In this document: one piece after another, positions 48,101 through 61,900 of the stretch | How the letters are laid out: every line of letters starts with the position of its first letter | How positions within the stretch are numbered: position 1 is the stretch's first letter | The notes under the pieces: model-generated | The model's database searches: none | Told to the model about the DNA's origin: nothing | Seen by the model: the letters and a program-made list of their open reading frames with translations, nothing else | From: Balanoglossus misakiensis | Taxonomy: Eukaryota > Hemichordata | Length of the DNA: 64,000 bases | Assembly: GCA_040954595.2 (NCBI GenBank) | Contig: CM082585.2 | Location: forward strand, 3,534,001 to 3,598,000 | Direction of reading: 5' to 3' | Position numbers and translations under genes: made by a program

Positions 48101-49149
48101 GGTGTCGTTCATTAAGCAGGCGTGGTATATAACGCATAGGGATAGGAGAAGGGCGGGCGGAAAGCGGTCGTGTGTCTGAGCTTCTCCGGCGAGACCTCGC
48201 ACAAATCCCCGCCGAGTTAGAAAGGGAACTCGCGGTGTCGTTCATTAAGCAGGCGTGGTTTATAACGCATAGGGATAGGAGAAGGGCGGGCGGAAAGCGG
48301 TCGTGTGTCTGAGCTTCCCCGGCGAGACCTCGCACAAATCACCGCCGAGTTAGAAAGGGAACTCGAGGTGTCGTTCATTAAGCAGGCGTGGTATATAACG
48401 CATAGGGATAGGAGAATGGCTGGCGGAAAGCGGTCGTGTGTCTGAGCTTCCCCGGCGAGACCTCGCACAAATCCCCGACGAGTTAGAAAGGGAACTCGCA
48501 GTGTCGTTCATTAAGCAGGCGTGGTATATAACGCATAGGGATAGGAGAAGGGCGGGCGGTAAGCGGTCGTGTGTCTGAGCTTCCCCGGCGAGACCTCGCA
48601 CAAATCCCCGACGAGTTAGAAAGGGAACTCGCAGTGTCGTTCATTAAGAAGGCGTGGTATATAACGCATAGGGATATGAGAAGGGCGGGCGGAAAGCTGT
48701 CGTGTGTCTGAGCTTCTCCGGCGAGACCTCGCACAAATCCCCGACGAGTTAGAAAGAGAACTCGCAGTGTCGTTCATTAAGCAGGCGTGGTATATAACGC
48801 ATAGGGATAGGAGAAGGGCGGGCGAAAAGCGGTCGTGTGTCTGAGCTTCTCCGGCGAGACCTCGCACAAATCCCCGCCGAGTTAGAAAGGGAACTCGCGG
48901 TGTCGTTCATTAAGCAGGCATGGTATTTAACGCATAGGGATATGAGAAGAGCGGGCGGAAAGCGGTCGTGTGTCTGAGCTTCCCCGGCGAGACCACGCAC
49001 AAATCCCCGCCGAGTTAGAAAGGGAACTCTCAGTGTCGTTCATTAAGCGGGCGTGGTATATAACGCATAGGGATAGGAGAAGGGCAGGCGGAAAGCCGTC
49101 GTGTGTCTGAGCTTCTCCGGCGAGACCTCGCACAAATCCCCGACGAGTT

Positions 49150-52100
49150 AGAAAGAGAACTCGCAGTGTCGTTCATTAAGCAGGCGTGGTATATAACGCA
49201 TAGGGATAGGAGAAGGGCGGGCGAAAAGCGGTCGTGTGTCTGAGCTTCTCCGGCGAGACCTCGCACAAATCCCCGCCGAGTTAGAAAGGGAACTCGCGGT
49301 GTCGTTCATAAGCAGGCATGGTATATAACGCATAGGGATATGAGAAGAGCGGGCGGAAAGCCGTCGTGTGTCTGAGCTTCCCCGGCGAGACCACGCACAA
49401 ATCCCCGCCGAGTTAGTAAGGGAACTCGTGGTGTCTTCATTAAGCAGGCGTGGTATATAACGCATAGGGGTATGAGAAGAACGGGCGGATAGCCGTCGTG
49501 TGCCTGAGCTTCCCCGGCGAGACCACGCACAAATCCCCGCCGAGTTAGAAAGGGAACTCTCAGTGTCGTTCATTAAGCGGGCGTGGTATATAACGCATAG
49601 GGATAGGAGAAGGGCGGGCGGAAAGCGGTCGTGTGTCTGAGCTTCTCCGGCGAGACCTCGCACAAATCCCCGACGAGTTAGAAAGAGAACTCGCAGTGTC
49701 GTTCATTAAGCAGGCGTGGTATATAACGAATAGGGATAGGAGAAGGGCGGGCGAAAAGCGGTCGTGTGTCTGAGCTTCTCCGGCGAGACCTCGCACAAAT
49801 CCCCGGCGAGTTAGAAAGGGAACTCGCGGTGTCGTTCATTAAACAGGCGTGGTATATAACGCATAGGGATAGGAGAAGGGCGGGCGGAAAGCGGTCGTGT
49901 GTCTGAGCTTCTCCGGCGAGACCTCGCACAAATCCCCGCCGAGTTAGAAAGGGAACTCGCGGTGTCGTTCATTAAGCAGGCGTGGTATATAACGCATAGG
50001 GATAGGAGAAGGGCGGGCGGAAAGCGGTCGTGTGTCTGAGCTACCCCGGCGAGACCTCGCACAATTCCCCGACGAGATAGAAAGGGAACTCGCTGTGTCG
50101 TTCATTAAGCAGGCGTGGTATATAACGCATAGGGATAGGAGAAGGGCGGGCGGAAAGCCGTCGTGTGTCTGAGCTTCTCCGGCGAGACCTCGCACAAATC
50201 CCCGCCGAGTTAGAAAGGGAATTCGCGGTGTCGTTCATTAAGCAGGCGTGGTATATAACGCATAGGGATAGGAGAAGGGCGGGCGGAAAGCGGTCGTGTG
50301 TCTGAGCTTCTCCGGCGAGACCTCGCACAAATCCCCGGCGAGTTAGAAAGGGAACTCGCAGTGTCGTTCATTAAGCAGGCGTGGTATATAACGCATAGGG
50401 ATAGGAGAAGGGCGGGCGGAAAGCGGTCGTGTGTCTGAGCTTCTCCGGCGAGACCTCGCACAATTCCCCGACGAGATAGAAAGGGAACTCGCGGTGTCGT
50501 TCATTAAGCAGGCGTGGTATATAACGCATAGGGATAGGAGAAGGGCGGGCGGAAAGCCGTCGTGTGTCTGAGCTTCTCCGGCGAGACCTCGCACAAATCC
50601 CCGCCGAGTTAGAAAGGGAACTCGCGGTGTCGTTCATTAAGCAGGCGTGGTATATAACGCATAGGGATAGGAGAAGGGCGGGCGGAAAGCGGTCGTGTGT
50701 CTGAGCTTCTCCGGCGAGACCTCGCACAAATCCCCGGCGAGTTAGAAAGGGAACTCGCAGTGTCGTTCATTAAGCAGGCGTGGTATATAACGCATAGGGA
50801 TAGGAGAAGGGCGGGCGGAAAGCGGTCGTGTGTCTGAGCTTCTCCGGCGAGACCTCGCACAATTCCCCGACGAGATAGAAAGGGAACTCGCGGTGTCGTT
50901 CATTAAGCAGGCGTGGTATATAACGCATAGGGATAGGAGAAGGGCGGGCGGAAAGCGGTCGTGTGTCTGAGCTTCTCCGGCGAGACCTCGCACAAATCCC
51001 CGCCGAGTTAGAAAGGGAACTCGCGGTGTCGTTCATTAAGCAGGCGTGGTATATAACGCATAGGGATAGGAGAAGGGCGGGCGGAGAGCGGTCGTGTGTC
51101 TGAGCTTCTCCGGCGAGACCTCGCACAAATCCCCGGCGAGTTAGAAAGGGAACTCGCAGTGTCGTTCATCAAGCAGGCGTGGTATATAACGCATAGGGAT
51201 AGGAGAAGGGCGGGCGGAAAGCGGTCGTGTGTCTGAGCTTCTCCGGCGAGACCTCGCACAAATCCCTGACGAGTTAGAAAGGGAACTCGTGGTGTCGTTC
51301 ATTAAACAGGCGTGGTATATAACGCATAGGGATAGGAGAAGGGCGGGCGGAAAGCGGTCGTGTGTCTGAGCTTCTCCGGCGAGACCTCGCACAAATCCCC
51401 GGCGAGTTAGAAAGGGAACTCGCAGTGTCGTTCATTAAGCAGGCGTGGTATATAACGCATAGGGATAGGAGAAGGGCGGGCGGAAAGCGGTCGTGTGTCT
51501 GAGCTTCTCCGGCGAGACCTCGCACAAATCCCCGACGAGTTAGAAAGGGAACTCGTGGTGTCGTTCATTAAACAGGCGTGGTATATAACGCATAGGGATA
51601 GGAGAAGGGCGGGCGGAAAGCGGTCGTGTGTCTGAACTTCTCCGGCGAGACCTCGCACAAATCCCCGACGAGTTAGAAAGGGAACTCGTGGTGTCGTTCA
51701 TTAAACAGGCGTGGTATATAACGCATAGGGATAGGAGAAGGGCGGGCGGAAAGCGGTCGTGTGTCTGAGCTTCTCCGACGAGACCTCGCACAAATCCCCG
51801 ACGAGTTAGAAAGGGAACTCGTGGTGTCGTTCATTAAACAGGCGTGGTATATAACGCATAGGGATAGGAGAAGGGCGGGCGGAAAGCGGTCGTGTGTCTG
51901 AGCTACCCCGGCGAGACCTCGCACAAATCACGCCGAGTTAGAAAGGGAACTCGTGGTGTCGTTCATTAAACAGGCGTGGTATATAACGCATAGGGATAGG
52001 AAAAGGGCGGGCGGAAAGCGGTCGTGTGTCTGAGCTTCTCCGGCGAGACCTCGCACAAATACCCGCCGAGTTAGAAAGGGAACTCGCGGTGTCGTTCATT

Positions 52101-52610
52101 AAGCAGGCGTGGTATATAACGCATAGGGATAGGAGAAGGGCGGGCGGAAAGCGGTCGTGTGTCTGAGCTACCCCGGCGAGACCTCGCACAAATCCCCGCC
52201 GAGTTAGAAAGGGAACTCGCGGTGTCGTTCATCAAGCAGGCGTGGTATATAACGCATAGGGATAGGAGAAGGGCGGGCGGAAAGCGGTCGTGTGTCTGAG
52301 CTTCTCCGGCGAGACCTCGCACAAATCCCCGACGAGTTAGAAAGGGAACTCGTGGTGTCGTTCATTAAACAGGCGTGGTATATAACGCATAGCATATAGG
52401 GATAGGAGAAGGGCGGGCGGAAAGCGGTCGTGTGTCTGAGCTTCCCCGGCGAGACCTCGCACAAATCCCCGACGAGTTAGAAAGGGAACTCGCTGTGTCG
52501 TTCATTAAGCAGGCGTGGTATATAACGCATAGGGATAGGAGAATGGCGGAAAGCGGTCGTGTGTCTGAGCTTCCCCGGCGAGACCTCGCACAAATCCCCG
52601 ACAAGTTAGA
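49150..52610 (+). repeat. 4,655-bp-type HOR, copy 3
   Basis: The same 26-unit order as 26,430-29,890 and 31,085-34,545, at an offset of 18,065 bp from copy 2. It shares AGAAGAACGGGCGG (near 49,478) with copy 2 and not with copy 1, so copies 2 and 3 are sister copies. It continues to match copy 2's downstream flank to about 53,130. Confidence 0.85.
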
Positions 52611-55522
52611 AAGGGAACTCGTGGTGTCGTTCATTAAACAGGCGTGGTATATAACGCTTAGGGATAGGAGAAGGGCGGGCGGAAAGTGGTCGTGTGTCTG
52701 AGCTTCCCCGGCGAGACCACGCACAAATCCCCGCCGAGTTAGAAAGGGAACTCGTGGTGTCTTCATTAAGCAGGCGTGGTATATAACGCATAGGGATATG
52801 AGAAGAGCGGGCGGATAGCCGTCGTGTGCCTGAGCTTCCCCGGCGAGACCACGCACAAATCCCCGCCGAGTTAGAAAGGGAACTCTCAGTGTCGTTCATT
52901 AAGCGGGCGTGGTATATAACGCATAGGGATAGGAGAAGGGCGGGCGGAAAGCGGTCGTGTGTCTGAGCTTCTCCGGCGAGACCTCGCACAAATCCCCGAC
53001 GAGATAGAAAGGGAACTCGCGGTGTCGTTCATTAAGCAGGCGTGGTATATAACGCATAGGGATAGGAGAAGGGCGGGCGGAAAGCCGTCGTGTTTCTGAG
53101 CTTCTCCGGCGAGACCTCGCACAAATCCCCACCGAGTTAGAAAGGGAATTCGCGGTGTCGTTCATTAAGCAGGCGTGGTATATAACGCATAGGGATAGGA
53201 GAAGGGCGGGCGGAAAGCGGTCGTGTGTCTGAGCTTCTCCGGCGAGACCTCGCACAAATCCCCGGCGAGTTAGAAAGGGAACTCGCAGTGTCGTTCATTA
53301 AGCAGGCGTGGTATATAACGCATAGGGATAGGAGAAGGGCGGGCGGAAAGCGGTCGTGTGTCTGAGCTTCTCCGGCGAGACCTCGCACAATTCCCCGACG
53401 AGATAGAAAGGGAACTCGCGGTGTCGTTCATTAAGCAGGCGTGGTATATAACGCATAGGGATAGGAGAAGGGCGGGCGGAAAGCCGTCGTGTGTCTGAGC
53501 TTCTCCGGCGAGACCTCGCACAAATCCCCGCCGAGTTAGAAAGGGAACTCGCGGTGTCGTTCATTAAGCAGGCGTGGTATATAACGCATAGCGATAGGAG
53601 AAGGGCGGGCGGAAAGCGGTCGTGTGTCTGAGCTTCTCCGGCGAGACCTCGCACAAATCCCCGGCGAGTTAGAAAGGGAACTCGCAGTGTCGTTCATTAA
53701 GCAGGCGTGGTATATAACGCATAGGGATAGGAGAAGGGCGGGCGGAAAGCGGTCGTGTGTCTGAGCTTCTCCGGCGAGACCTCGCACAATTCCCCGACGA
53801 GATAGAAAGGGAACTCGCGGTGTCGTTCATTAAGCAGGCGTGGTATATAACGCATAGGGATAGGAGAAGGGCGGGCGGAAAGCCGTCGTGTGTCTGAGCT
53901 TCTCCTGCGAGACCTCGCACAAATCCCCGCCGAGTTAGAAAGGGAACTCGCGGTGTCGTTCATTAAGCAGGCGTGGTATATAACGCATTGGGATAGGAGA
54001 AGGGCGGGCGGAGAGCGGTCGTGTGTCTGAGCTTCTCCGGCGAGACCTCGCACAAATCCCCGGCGAGTTAGAAAGGGAACTCGCAGTGTCGTTCATCAAG
54101 CAGGCGTGGTATATAACGCATAGGGATAGGAGAAGGGCGGGCGGAAAGCGGTCGTGTGTCTGAGCTTCTCCGGCGAGACCTCGCACAAATCCCCGACGAG
54201 TTAGAAAGGGAACTCGTGGTGTCGTTCATTAAACAGGCGTGGTATATAACGCATAGGGATAGGAGAAGGGCGGGCGGAAAGCGGTCGTGTGTCTGAGCTT
54301 CTCCGGCGAGACCTCGCACAAATCCCCGGCGAGTTAGAAAGGGAACTCGCAGTGTCGTTCATTAAGCAGGCGTGGTATATAACGCATAGGGATAGGAGAA
54401 GGGCGGGCGGAAAGCGGTCGTGTGTCTGAGCTTCTCCGGCGAGACCTCGCACAAATCCCCGACGAGTTAGAAAGGGAACTCGTGGTGTCGTTCATTAAAC
54501 AGGCGTGGTATATAACGCATAGGGATAGGAGAAGGGCGGGCGGAAAGCGGTCGTGTGTCTGAGCTTCTCCGGCGAGACCTCGCACAAATCCCCGACGAGT
54601 TAGAAAGGGAACTCGTGGTGTCGTTCATTAAACAGGCGTGGTATATAACGCATAGGGATAGGAGAAGGCCGGGCGGAAAGCGGTCGTGTGTCTGAGCTTC
54701 CCCGGCGAGACCTCGCACAAATCCCCGACGAGTTAGAAAGGGAACTCGTGGTGTCGTTCATTAAACAGGCGTGGTATATAACGCATAGGGATAGGAGAAG
54801 GGCGGGCGGAAAGCGGTCGTGTGTCTGAGCTACCCCGGCGAGACCTCGCACAAATCACGCCGAGTTAGAAAGGGAACTCGTGGTGTCGTTCATTAAACAG
54901 GCGTGGTATATAACGCATAGGGATAGGAGAAGGGCGGGCGGATAGCCGTCGTGTGCCTGAGCTTCCCCGGCGAGACCACGCACAAATCCCCGCCGAGTTA
55001 GAAAGGGAACTCTCAGTGTCGTTCATTAAGCGGGCGTGGTATATAACGCATAGGGATAGGAGAAGGGCGGGCGGAAAGTGGTCGTGTGTCTGAGCTTCTC
55101 CGGCGAGACCTCGCACAAATCCCCGACGAGTTAGAAAGAGAACTCGCAGTGTCGTTCATTAAGCAGGCGTGGTATATAACGAATAGGGATAGGAGAAGGG
55201 CGGGCGAAAAGCGGTCGTGTGTCTGAGCTTCTCCGGCGAGACCTCGCACAAATCCCCGGCGAGTTAGAAAGGGAACTCGCGGTGTCGTTCATTAAACAGG
55301 CGTGGTATATAACGCATAGCATATAGGGATAGGAGAAGGGCGGGCGGAAAGCGGTCGTGTGTCTGAGCTTCCCCGGCGAGACCTCGCACAAATCCCCGAC
55401 GAGTTAGAAAGGGAACTCGCTGTGTCGTTCATTAAGCAGGCGTGGTATATAACGCATAGGGATAGGAGAATGGCGGAAAGCGGTCGTGTGTCTGAGCTTC
55501 CCCGGCGAGACCTCGCACAAAT

Positions 55523-55957
55523 GAACGACACCGCGAGTTCCCTTTCTAACTCGGCGGGGATTTGTGCGAGGTCTCGCCGGAGAAGCTCAGACACACGACC
55601 GCTTTCCGCCCGCCCTTCTCCTATCCCTATGCGTTATATACCACGCCTGTTTAATGAAAGACACCACGAGTTCCCTTTCTAACTCGGCGTGATTTGTGCG
55701 AGGTCTCGCCGGGGTAGCTCAGACACACGACCGCTTTCCGCCCGCCCTTCTCCTATCCCTATGCGTTATATACCACGCCTGTTTAATGAACGACACCACG
55801 AGTTCCCTTTCTAACTCGTCGGGGATTTGTGCGAGGTCTCGCCGGAGAAGCTCAGACACACGACCGCTTTCCGCCCGCCCTTCTCCTATCCCTAAGCGTT
55901 ATATACCACGCCTGTTTAATGAACGACACCACGAGTTCCCTTTCTAACTTGTCGGGC
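55523..55957 (-). repeat. Inverted satellite patch 2 (435 bp)
   Basis: The same junctions and the same internal marker order as patch 1, 18,465 bp downstream. It shares the single-base join difference (GGGC before ATTAAG) and the flanking TCTCAGCTACC change, where other units read TCTGAGCTACC. It is therefore a copy of the same inversion event. Confidence 0.95.
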
Positions 55958-58900
55958 ATTAAGCAGGCGTGGTATATAACGCATAGGGATAGGAGAAGGG
56001 CGGGCGGAAAGCGGTCGTGTGTCTCAGCTACCCCGGCGAGACCTCGCACAAATCCCCGCCGAGTTAGAAAGGGAACTCGCGGTGTCGTTCATCAAGCAGG
56101 CGTGGTATATAACGCATAGGGATAGGAGAAGGGCGGGCGGAAAGCGGTCGTGTGTCTGAGCTTCTCCGGCGAGACCTCGCACAAATCCCCGACGAGTTAG
56201 AAAGGGAACTCGTGGTGTCGTTCATTAAACAGGCGTGGTATATAACGCATAGGGATAGGAGAAGGGCGGGCGGAAAGCGGTCGTGTGTCTGAGCTTCCCC
56301 GGCGAGACCTCGCACAAATTCCCGACGAGTTAGAAAGGGAACTCGAGGTGTCGTTCATTAAGCAGGCGTGGTATATAACGCATATGGATAGGAGAATGGC
56401 GGAAAGCGGTCGTGTGTCTGAGCTTCCCCGGCGAGACCTCGCACAAATCCCCGACAAGTTAGAAAGGGAACTCGCAGTGTCGTTCATTAAGCAGGCGTGG
56501 AATATAACGCATAGGGATAGGAGAAGGGCGGGCGGAAACGGTCGTGTGTCTGAGCTTCTCCGGCGAGACCTCGCACAAATCCCCGCCGAGTTAGAAAGGG
56601 AACTCGCGGTGTCGTTCATTAATCAGGCGTGGTATATAACGCATAGGGATAGGAGAAGGGCGGGCGGAAAGCGGTCGTGTGTCTGAGCTTCTCCGGCGAG
56701 ACCTCGCACAAATCCCCGGCCAGTTAGAAAGGGAACTCGCAGTGTCGTTCATTAAGCAGGCGTGGTATATAACGCATAGGGATAGGAGAAGGGCGGGCGG
56801 AAAGCCGTCGTGTGTCTGAGCTTCTCCGGCGAGACCTCGCACAAATCCCCGGCGAGTTAGAAAGGGAACTCGCAGTGTCGTTCATTAAGCAGGCGTGGTA
56901 TATAACGCATAGGGATAGGAGAAGGGCGGGCGGAAAGCGGTCGTGTGTCTGAGCTTCTCCGGCGAGACCTCGCACAAATCCCCGACGAGTTAGAAAGGGA
57001 ACTCGTGGTGTCGTTCATTAAACAGGCGTGGTATATAACGCATAGCATATAGGGATAGGAGAAGGGCGGGCGGAAAGCGGTCGTGTGTCTGAGCTTCCCC
57101 GGCGAGACCTCGCACAAATCCCCGACGAGTTAGAAAGGGAACTCGCTGTGTCGTTCATTAAGCAGGCGTGGTATATAACGCATAGGGATAGGAGAATGGC
57201 GGAAAGCGGTCGTGTGTCTGAGCTTCCCCGGCGAGACCTCGCACAAATCCCCGACAAGTTAGAAAGGGAACTCGTGGTGTCGTTCATTAAACAGGCGTGG
57301 TATATAACGCTTAGGGATAGGAGAAGGGCGGGCGGAAAGCGGTCGTGTGTCTGAGCTTCCCCGGCGAGACCACGCACAAATCCCCGCCGAGTTAGAAAGG
57401 GAACTCGTGGTGTCTTCATTAAGCAGGCGTGGTATATAACGCATAGGGATATGAGAAGGGCGGGCGGAAAGCGGTCGTGTGTCTGAGCTTCTCCGGCGAG
57501 ACCTCGCACAAATCCCCGCCGAGTTAGAAAGGGAACTCGCGGTGTCGTTCATTAAGCAGGCGTGGTATATAACGCATAGGGATAGGAGAAGGGCGGGCGG
57601 AAAGCGGTCGTGTGTCTGAGCTACCCCGGCGAGACCTCGCACAAATCCCCGCCGAGTTAGAAAGGGAACTCGCGGTGTCGTTCATCAAGCAGGCGTGGTA
57701 TATAACGCATAGGGATAGGAGAAGGGCGGGCGGAAAGCGGTCGTGTGTCTGAGCTTCTCCGGCGAGACCTCGCACAAATCCCCGACGAGTTAGAAAGGGA
57801 ACTCGTGGTGTCGTTCATTAAACAGGCGTGGTATATAACGCATAGCATATAGGGATAGGAGAAGGGCGGGCGGAAAGCGGTCGTGTGTCTGAGCTTCCCC
57901 GGCGAGACCTCGCACAAATCCCCGACGAGTTAGAAAGGGAACTCGCTGTGTCGTTCATTAAGCAGGCGTGGTATATAACGCATAGGGATAGGAGAATGGC
58001 GGAAAGCGGTCGTGTGTCTGAGCTTCCCCGGCGAGACCTCGCACAAATCCCCGACAAGTTAGAAAGGGAATTCGTGGTGTCGTTCATTAAACAGGCGTGG
58101 TATATAACGCTTAGGGATAGGAGAAGGGCGGGCGGAAAGCGGTCGTGTGTCTGAGCTTCTCCGGCGAGACCTCGCACAAATCCCCGACGAGTTAGAAAGG
58201 GAACTCGTGGTGTCATTCATTAAACAGGCGTGTTATATAACGCATAGGGATAGGAGAAGGGCGGGCGGAAAGCGGTCGTGTGTCTGAGCTACCCCGGCGA
58301 GACCTCGCACAAATCACGCCGAGTTAGAAAGGGAACTCGTGGTGTCTTTCATTAAACAGGCGTGGTATATAACGCATAGGGATAGGAGAAGGGCGGGCGG
58401 AAAGCGGTCGTGTGTCTGAGCTTCTCCGGCGAGACCTCGCACAAATCCCCACCGAGTTAGAAAGGGAACTCGCGGTGTCGTTCATTAAGCAGGCGTGGTA
58501 TATAACGCATAGGGATAGGAGAAGGGCGGGCGGAAAGCGGTCGTGTGTCTGAGCTACCCCGGCGAGACCTCGCACAAATCCCCGCCGAGTTAGAAAGGGA
58601 ACTCGCGGTGTCGTTCATCAAGCAGGCGTGGTATATAACGCATAGGGATAGGAGAAGGGCGGGCGGAAAGCGGTCGTGTGTCTGAGCTTCTCCGGCGAGA
58701 CCTCGCACAAATCCCCGGCGAGTTAGAAAGGGAACTCGCGGTGTCGTTCATTAAGCAGGCGTGGTATATAACGCATAGGGATAGGAGAAGGGCGGGCGGA
58801 AAGCGGTCGTGTGTCTGAGCTACCCCGGCGAGACCTCGCACAAATCCCCGCCGAGTTAGAAAGGGAACTCGCGGTGTCGTTCATCAAGCAGGCGTGGTAT

Positions 58901-59509
58901 ATAACGCATAGGGATAGGAGAAGGGCGGGCGGAAAGCGGTCGTGTGTCTGAGCTTCTCCGGCGAGACCTCGCACAAATCCCCGGCGAGTTAGAAAGGGAA
59001 CTCGCGGTGTCGTTCATTAAGCAGGCGTGGTATATAACGCATAGGGATAGGAGAAGGGCGGGCGGAAAGCGGTCGTGTGTCTGAGCTTCTCCGGCGAGAC
59101 CTCGCACAAATCCCCGACGAGTTAGAAAGGGAACTCGTGGTGTCGTTCATTAAACAGGCGTGGTATATAACGCATAGGGATAGGAGAAGGGCGGGCGGAA
59201 AGCGGTCGTGTGTCTGAGCTTCTCCGGCGAGACCTCGCACAAATCCCCGCCGAGTTAGAAAGGGAACTCGCGGTGTCGTTCATTAAGCAGGCGTGGTATA
59301 TAACGCATAGGGATAGGAGAAGGGCGGGCGGAAAGCGGTCGTGTGTCTGAGCTACCCCGGCGAGACCTCGCACAAATCCCCGCCGAGTTAGAAAGGGAAC
59401 TCACGGTGTCGTTCATCAAGCAGGCGTGGTATATAACGCATAGGGATAGGAGAAGGACGGGCGGAAAGCGGTCGTGTGTCTGAGCTTCTCCGGCGAGACC
59501 TCGCACAAA

Positions 59510-61900
59510 TCCCCGCCGAGTTAGAAAGGGAACTCGCGGTGTCGTTCATTAAGCAGGCGTGGTATATAACGCATAGGGATAGGAGAAGGGCGGGCGGAAA
59601 GCGGTCGTGTGTCTGAGCTACCCCGGCGAGACCTCGCACAAATCCCCGCCGAGTTAGAAAGGGAACTCGCGGTGTCGTTCATCAAGCAGGCGTGGTATAT
59701 AACGCATAGGGATAGGAGAAGGGCGGGCGGAAAGCGGTCGTGTGTCTGAGCTTCTCCGGCGAAACCTCGCACAAATCCCCGACGAGTTAGAAAGGGAACT
59801 CGTGGTGTCGTTCATTAAACAGGCGTGGTATATAACGCATAGGGATAGGAGAAGGGCGGGCGGAAAGCGGTCGTGTGTCTGAGCTTCCCCGGCGAGACCT
59901 CGCACAAATCCCCGACGAGTTAGAAAGGGAACTCGAGGTGTCGTTCATTAAGCAGGCGTGGTATATAACGCATATGGATAGGAGAATGGCGGAAAGCGGT
60001 CGTGTGTCTGAGCTTCCTCGGCGAGACCTCGCACAAATCCCGGACAAGTTAGAAAGGGAACTCGCAGTGTCGTTCATTAAGCAGGCGTGGAATATAACGC
60101 ATAGGGATAGGAGAAGGGCGGGCGGAAACGGTCGTGTGTCTGAGCTTCTCCGGCGAGACCTCGCACAAATCCCCGCCGAGTTAGAAAGGGAACTCGCGGT
60201 GTCGTTCATTAATCAGGCGTGGTATATAACGCATAGGGATAGGAGAAGGGCGGGCGGAAAGCGGTCATGTGTCTGAGCTTCTCCGGCGAGACCTCGCACA
60301 AATCCCCGACGAGTTAGAAAGGGAACTCGTGGTGTCGTTCATTAAACAGGCGTGGTATATAACGCATAGGGATAGGAGAAGGCCGGGCGGAAAGCGGTCG
60401 TGTGTCTGAGCTTCCCCGGCGAGACCTCGCACAAATCCCCGACGAGTTAGAAAGGGAACTCGTGGTGTCGTTCATTAAACAGGCGTGGTATATAACGCAT
60501 AGGGATAGGAGAAGGGCGGGCGGAAAGCGGTCGTGTGTCTGAGCTACCCCGGCGAGACCTCGCACAAATCACGCCGAGTTAGAAAGGGAACTCGTGGTGT
60601 CGTTCATTAAACAGGCGTGGTATATAACGCATAGGGATAGGAGAAGGGCGGGCGGATAGCCGTCGTGTGCCTGAGCTTCCCCGGCGAGACCACGCACAAA
60701 TCCCCGCCGAGTTAGAAAGGGAACTCGCGGTGTCGTTCATTAAGCAGGCGTGGTATATAACGCATAGGGATAGGAGAAGGGCGGGCGGAAAGCGGTCGTG
60801 TGTCTGAGCTACCCCGGCGAGACCTCGCACAAATCCCCGCCGAGTTAGAAAGGGAACTCGCGGTGTCGTTCATCAAGCAGGCGTGGTATATAACGCATAG
60901 GGATAGGAGAAGGGCGGGCGGAAAGCGGTCGTGTGTCTGAGCTTCTCCGGCGAAACCTCGCACAAATCCCCGACGAGTTAGAAAGGGAACTCGTGGTGTC
61001 GTTCATTAAACAGGCGTGGTATATAACGCATAGGGATAGGAGAAGGGCGGGCGGAAAGCGGTCGTGTGTCTGAGCTTCCCCGGCGAGACCTCGCACAAAT
61101 CCCCGACGAGTTAGAAAGGGAACTCGAGGTGTCGTTCATTAAGCAGGCGTGGTATATAACGCATATGGATAGGAGAATGGCGGAAAGCGGTCGTGTGTCT
61201 GAGCTTCCTCGGCGAGACCTCGCACAAATCCCCGACAAGTTAGAAAGGGAACTCGCAGTGTCGTTCATTAAGCAGGCGTGGAATATAACGCATAGGGATA
61301 GGAGAAGGGCGGGCGGAAACGGTCGTGTGTCTGAGCTTCTCCGGCGAGACCTCGCACAAATCCCCGCCGAGTTAGAAAGGGAACTCGCGGTGTCGTTCAT
61401 TAATCAGGCGTGGTATATAACGCATAGGGATAGGAGAAGGGCGGGCGGAAAGCGGTCATGTGTCTGAGCTTCTCCGGCGAGACCTCGCACAAATCCCCGA
61501 CGAGTTAGAAAGGGAACTCGTGGTGTCGTTCATTAAACAGGCGTGGTATATAACGCATAGGGATAGGAGAAGGCCGGGCGGAAAGCGGTCGTGTGTCTGA
61601 GCTTCCCCGGCGAGACCTCGCACAAATCCCCGACGAGTTAGAAAGGGAACTCGTGGTGTCGTTCATTAAACAGGCGTGGTATATAACGCATAGGGATAGG
61701 AGAAGGGCGGGCGGAAAGCGGTCGTGTGTCTGAGCTACCCCGGCGAGACCTCGCACAAATCACGCCGAGTTAGAAAGGGAACTCGTGGTGTCGTTCATTA
61801 AACAGGCGTGGTATATAACGCATAGGGATAGGAGAAGGGCGGGCGGATAGCCGTCGTGTGCCTGAGCTTCCCCGGCGAGACCACGCACAAATCCCCGCCG
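59510..61900 (+). repeat. 1,191-bp (9-unit) tandem duplication
   Basis: About 59,510-60,700 and 60,701-61,891 are consecutive copies. Shared markers are GGCGAAACCTCGC, CATATGGATAGG, CTTCCTCGGCG, GCGGAAACGGT, GCGGTCATGTG, GAGAAGGCCGGG and GATAGCCGTCGTGTGCC. 1,191 equals 9 x 133 minus 6, matching one 129-bp, one GCGGAAACGGT and one AAATCACGCC unit. The copies look nearly identical; one visible difference is CCCGGACAAG at 60,050 versus CCCCGACAAG at 61,241. Confidence 0.88.

Larger units (their letters stand above)
48150..60266 (+). repeat. Segmental duplication of about 12 kb, second copy
   Basis: The counterpart of 30,485-41,668, about 0.9 kb (seven units) longer. Extra units lie at about 48,750-49,150 (retained here, lost from the first copy), at about 53.3-54.1 kb, and one unit near 57.7 kb; one unit of the first copy is missing near 53.1 kb. 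It includes inverted patch 2. Private substitutions are scattered, for example GCATAGGGGTATG near 49,466, TCTGAACTTC near 51,632 and CGTGTTATATAAC near 58,230. Confidence 0.8.
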
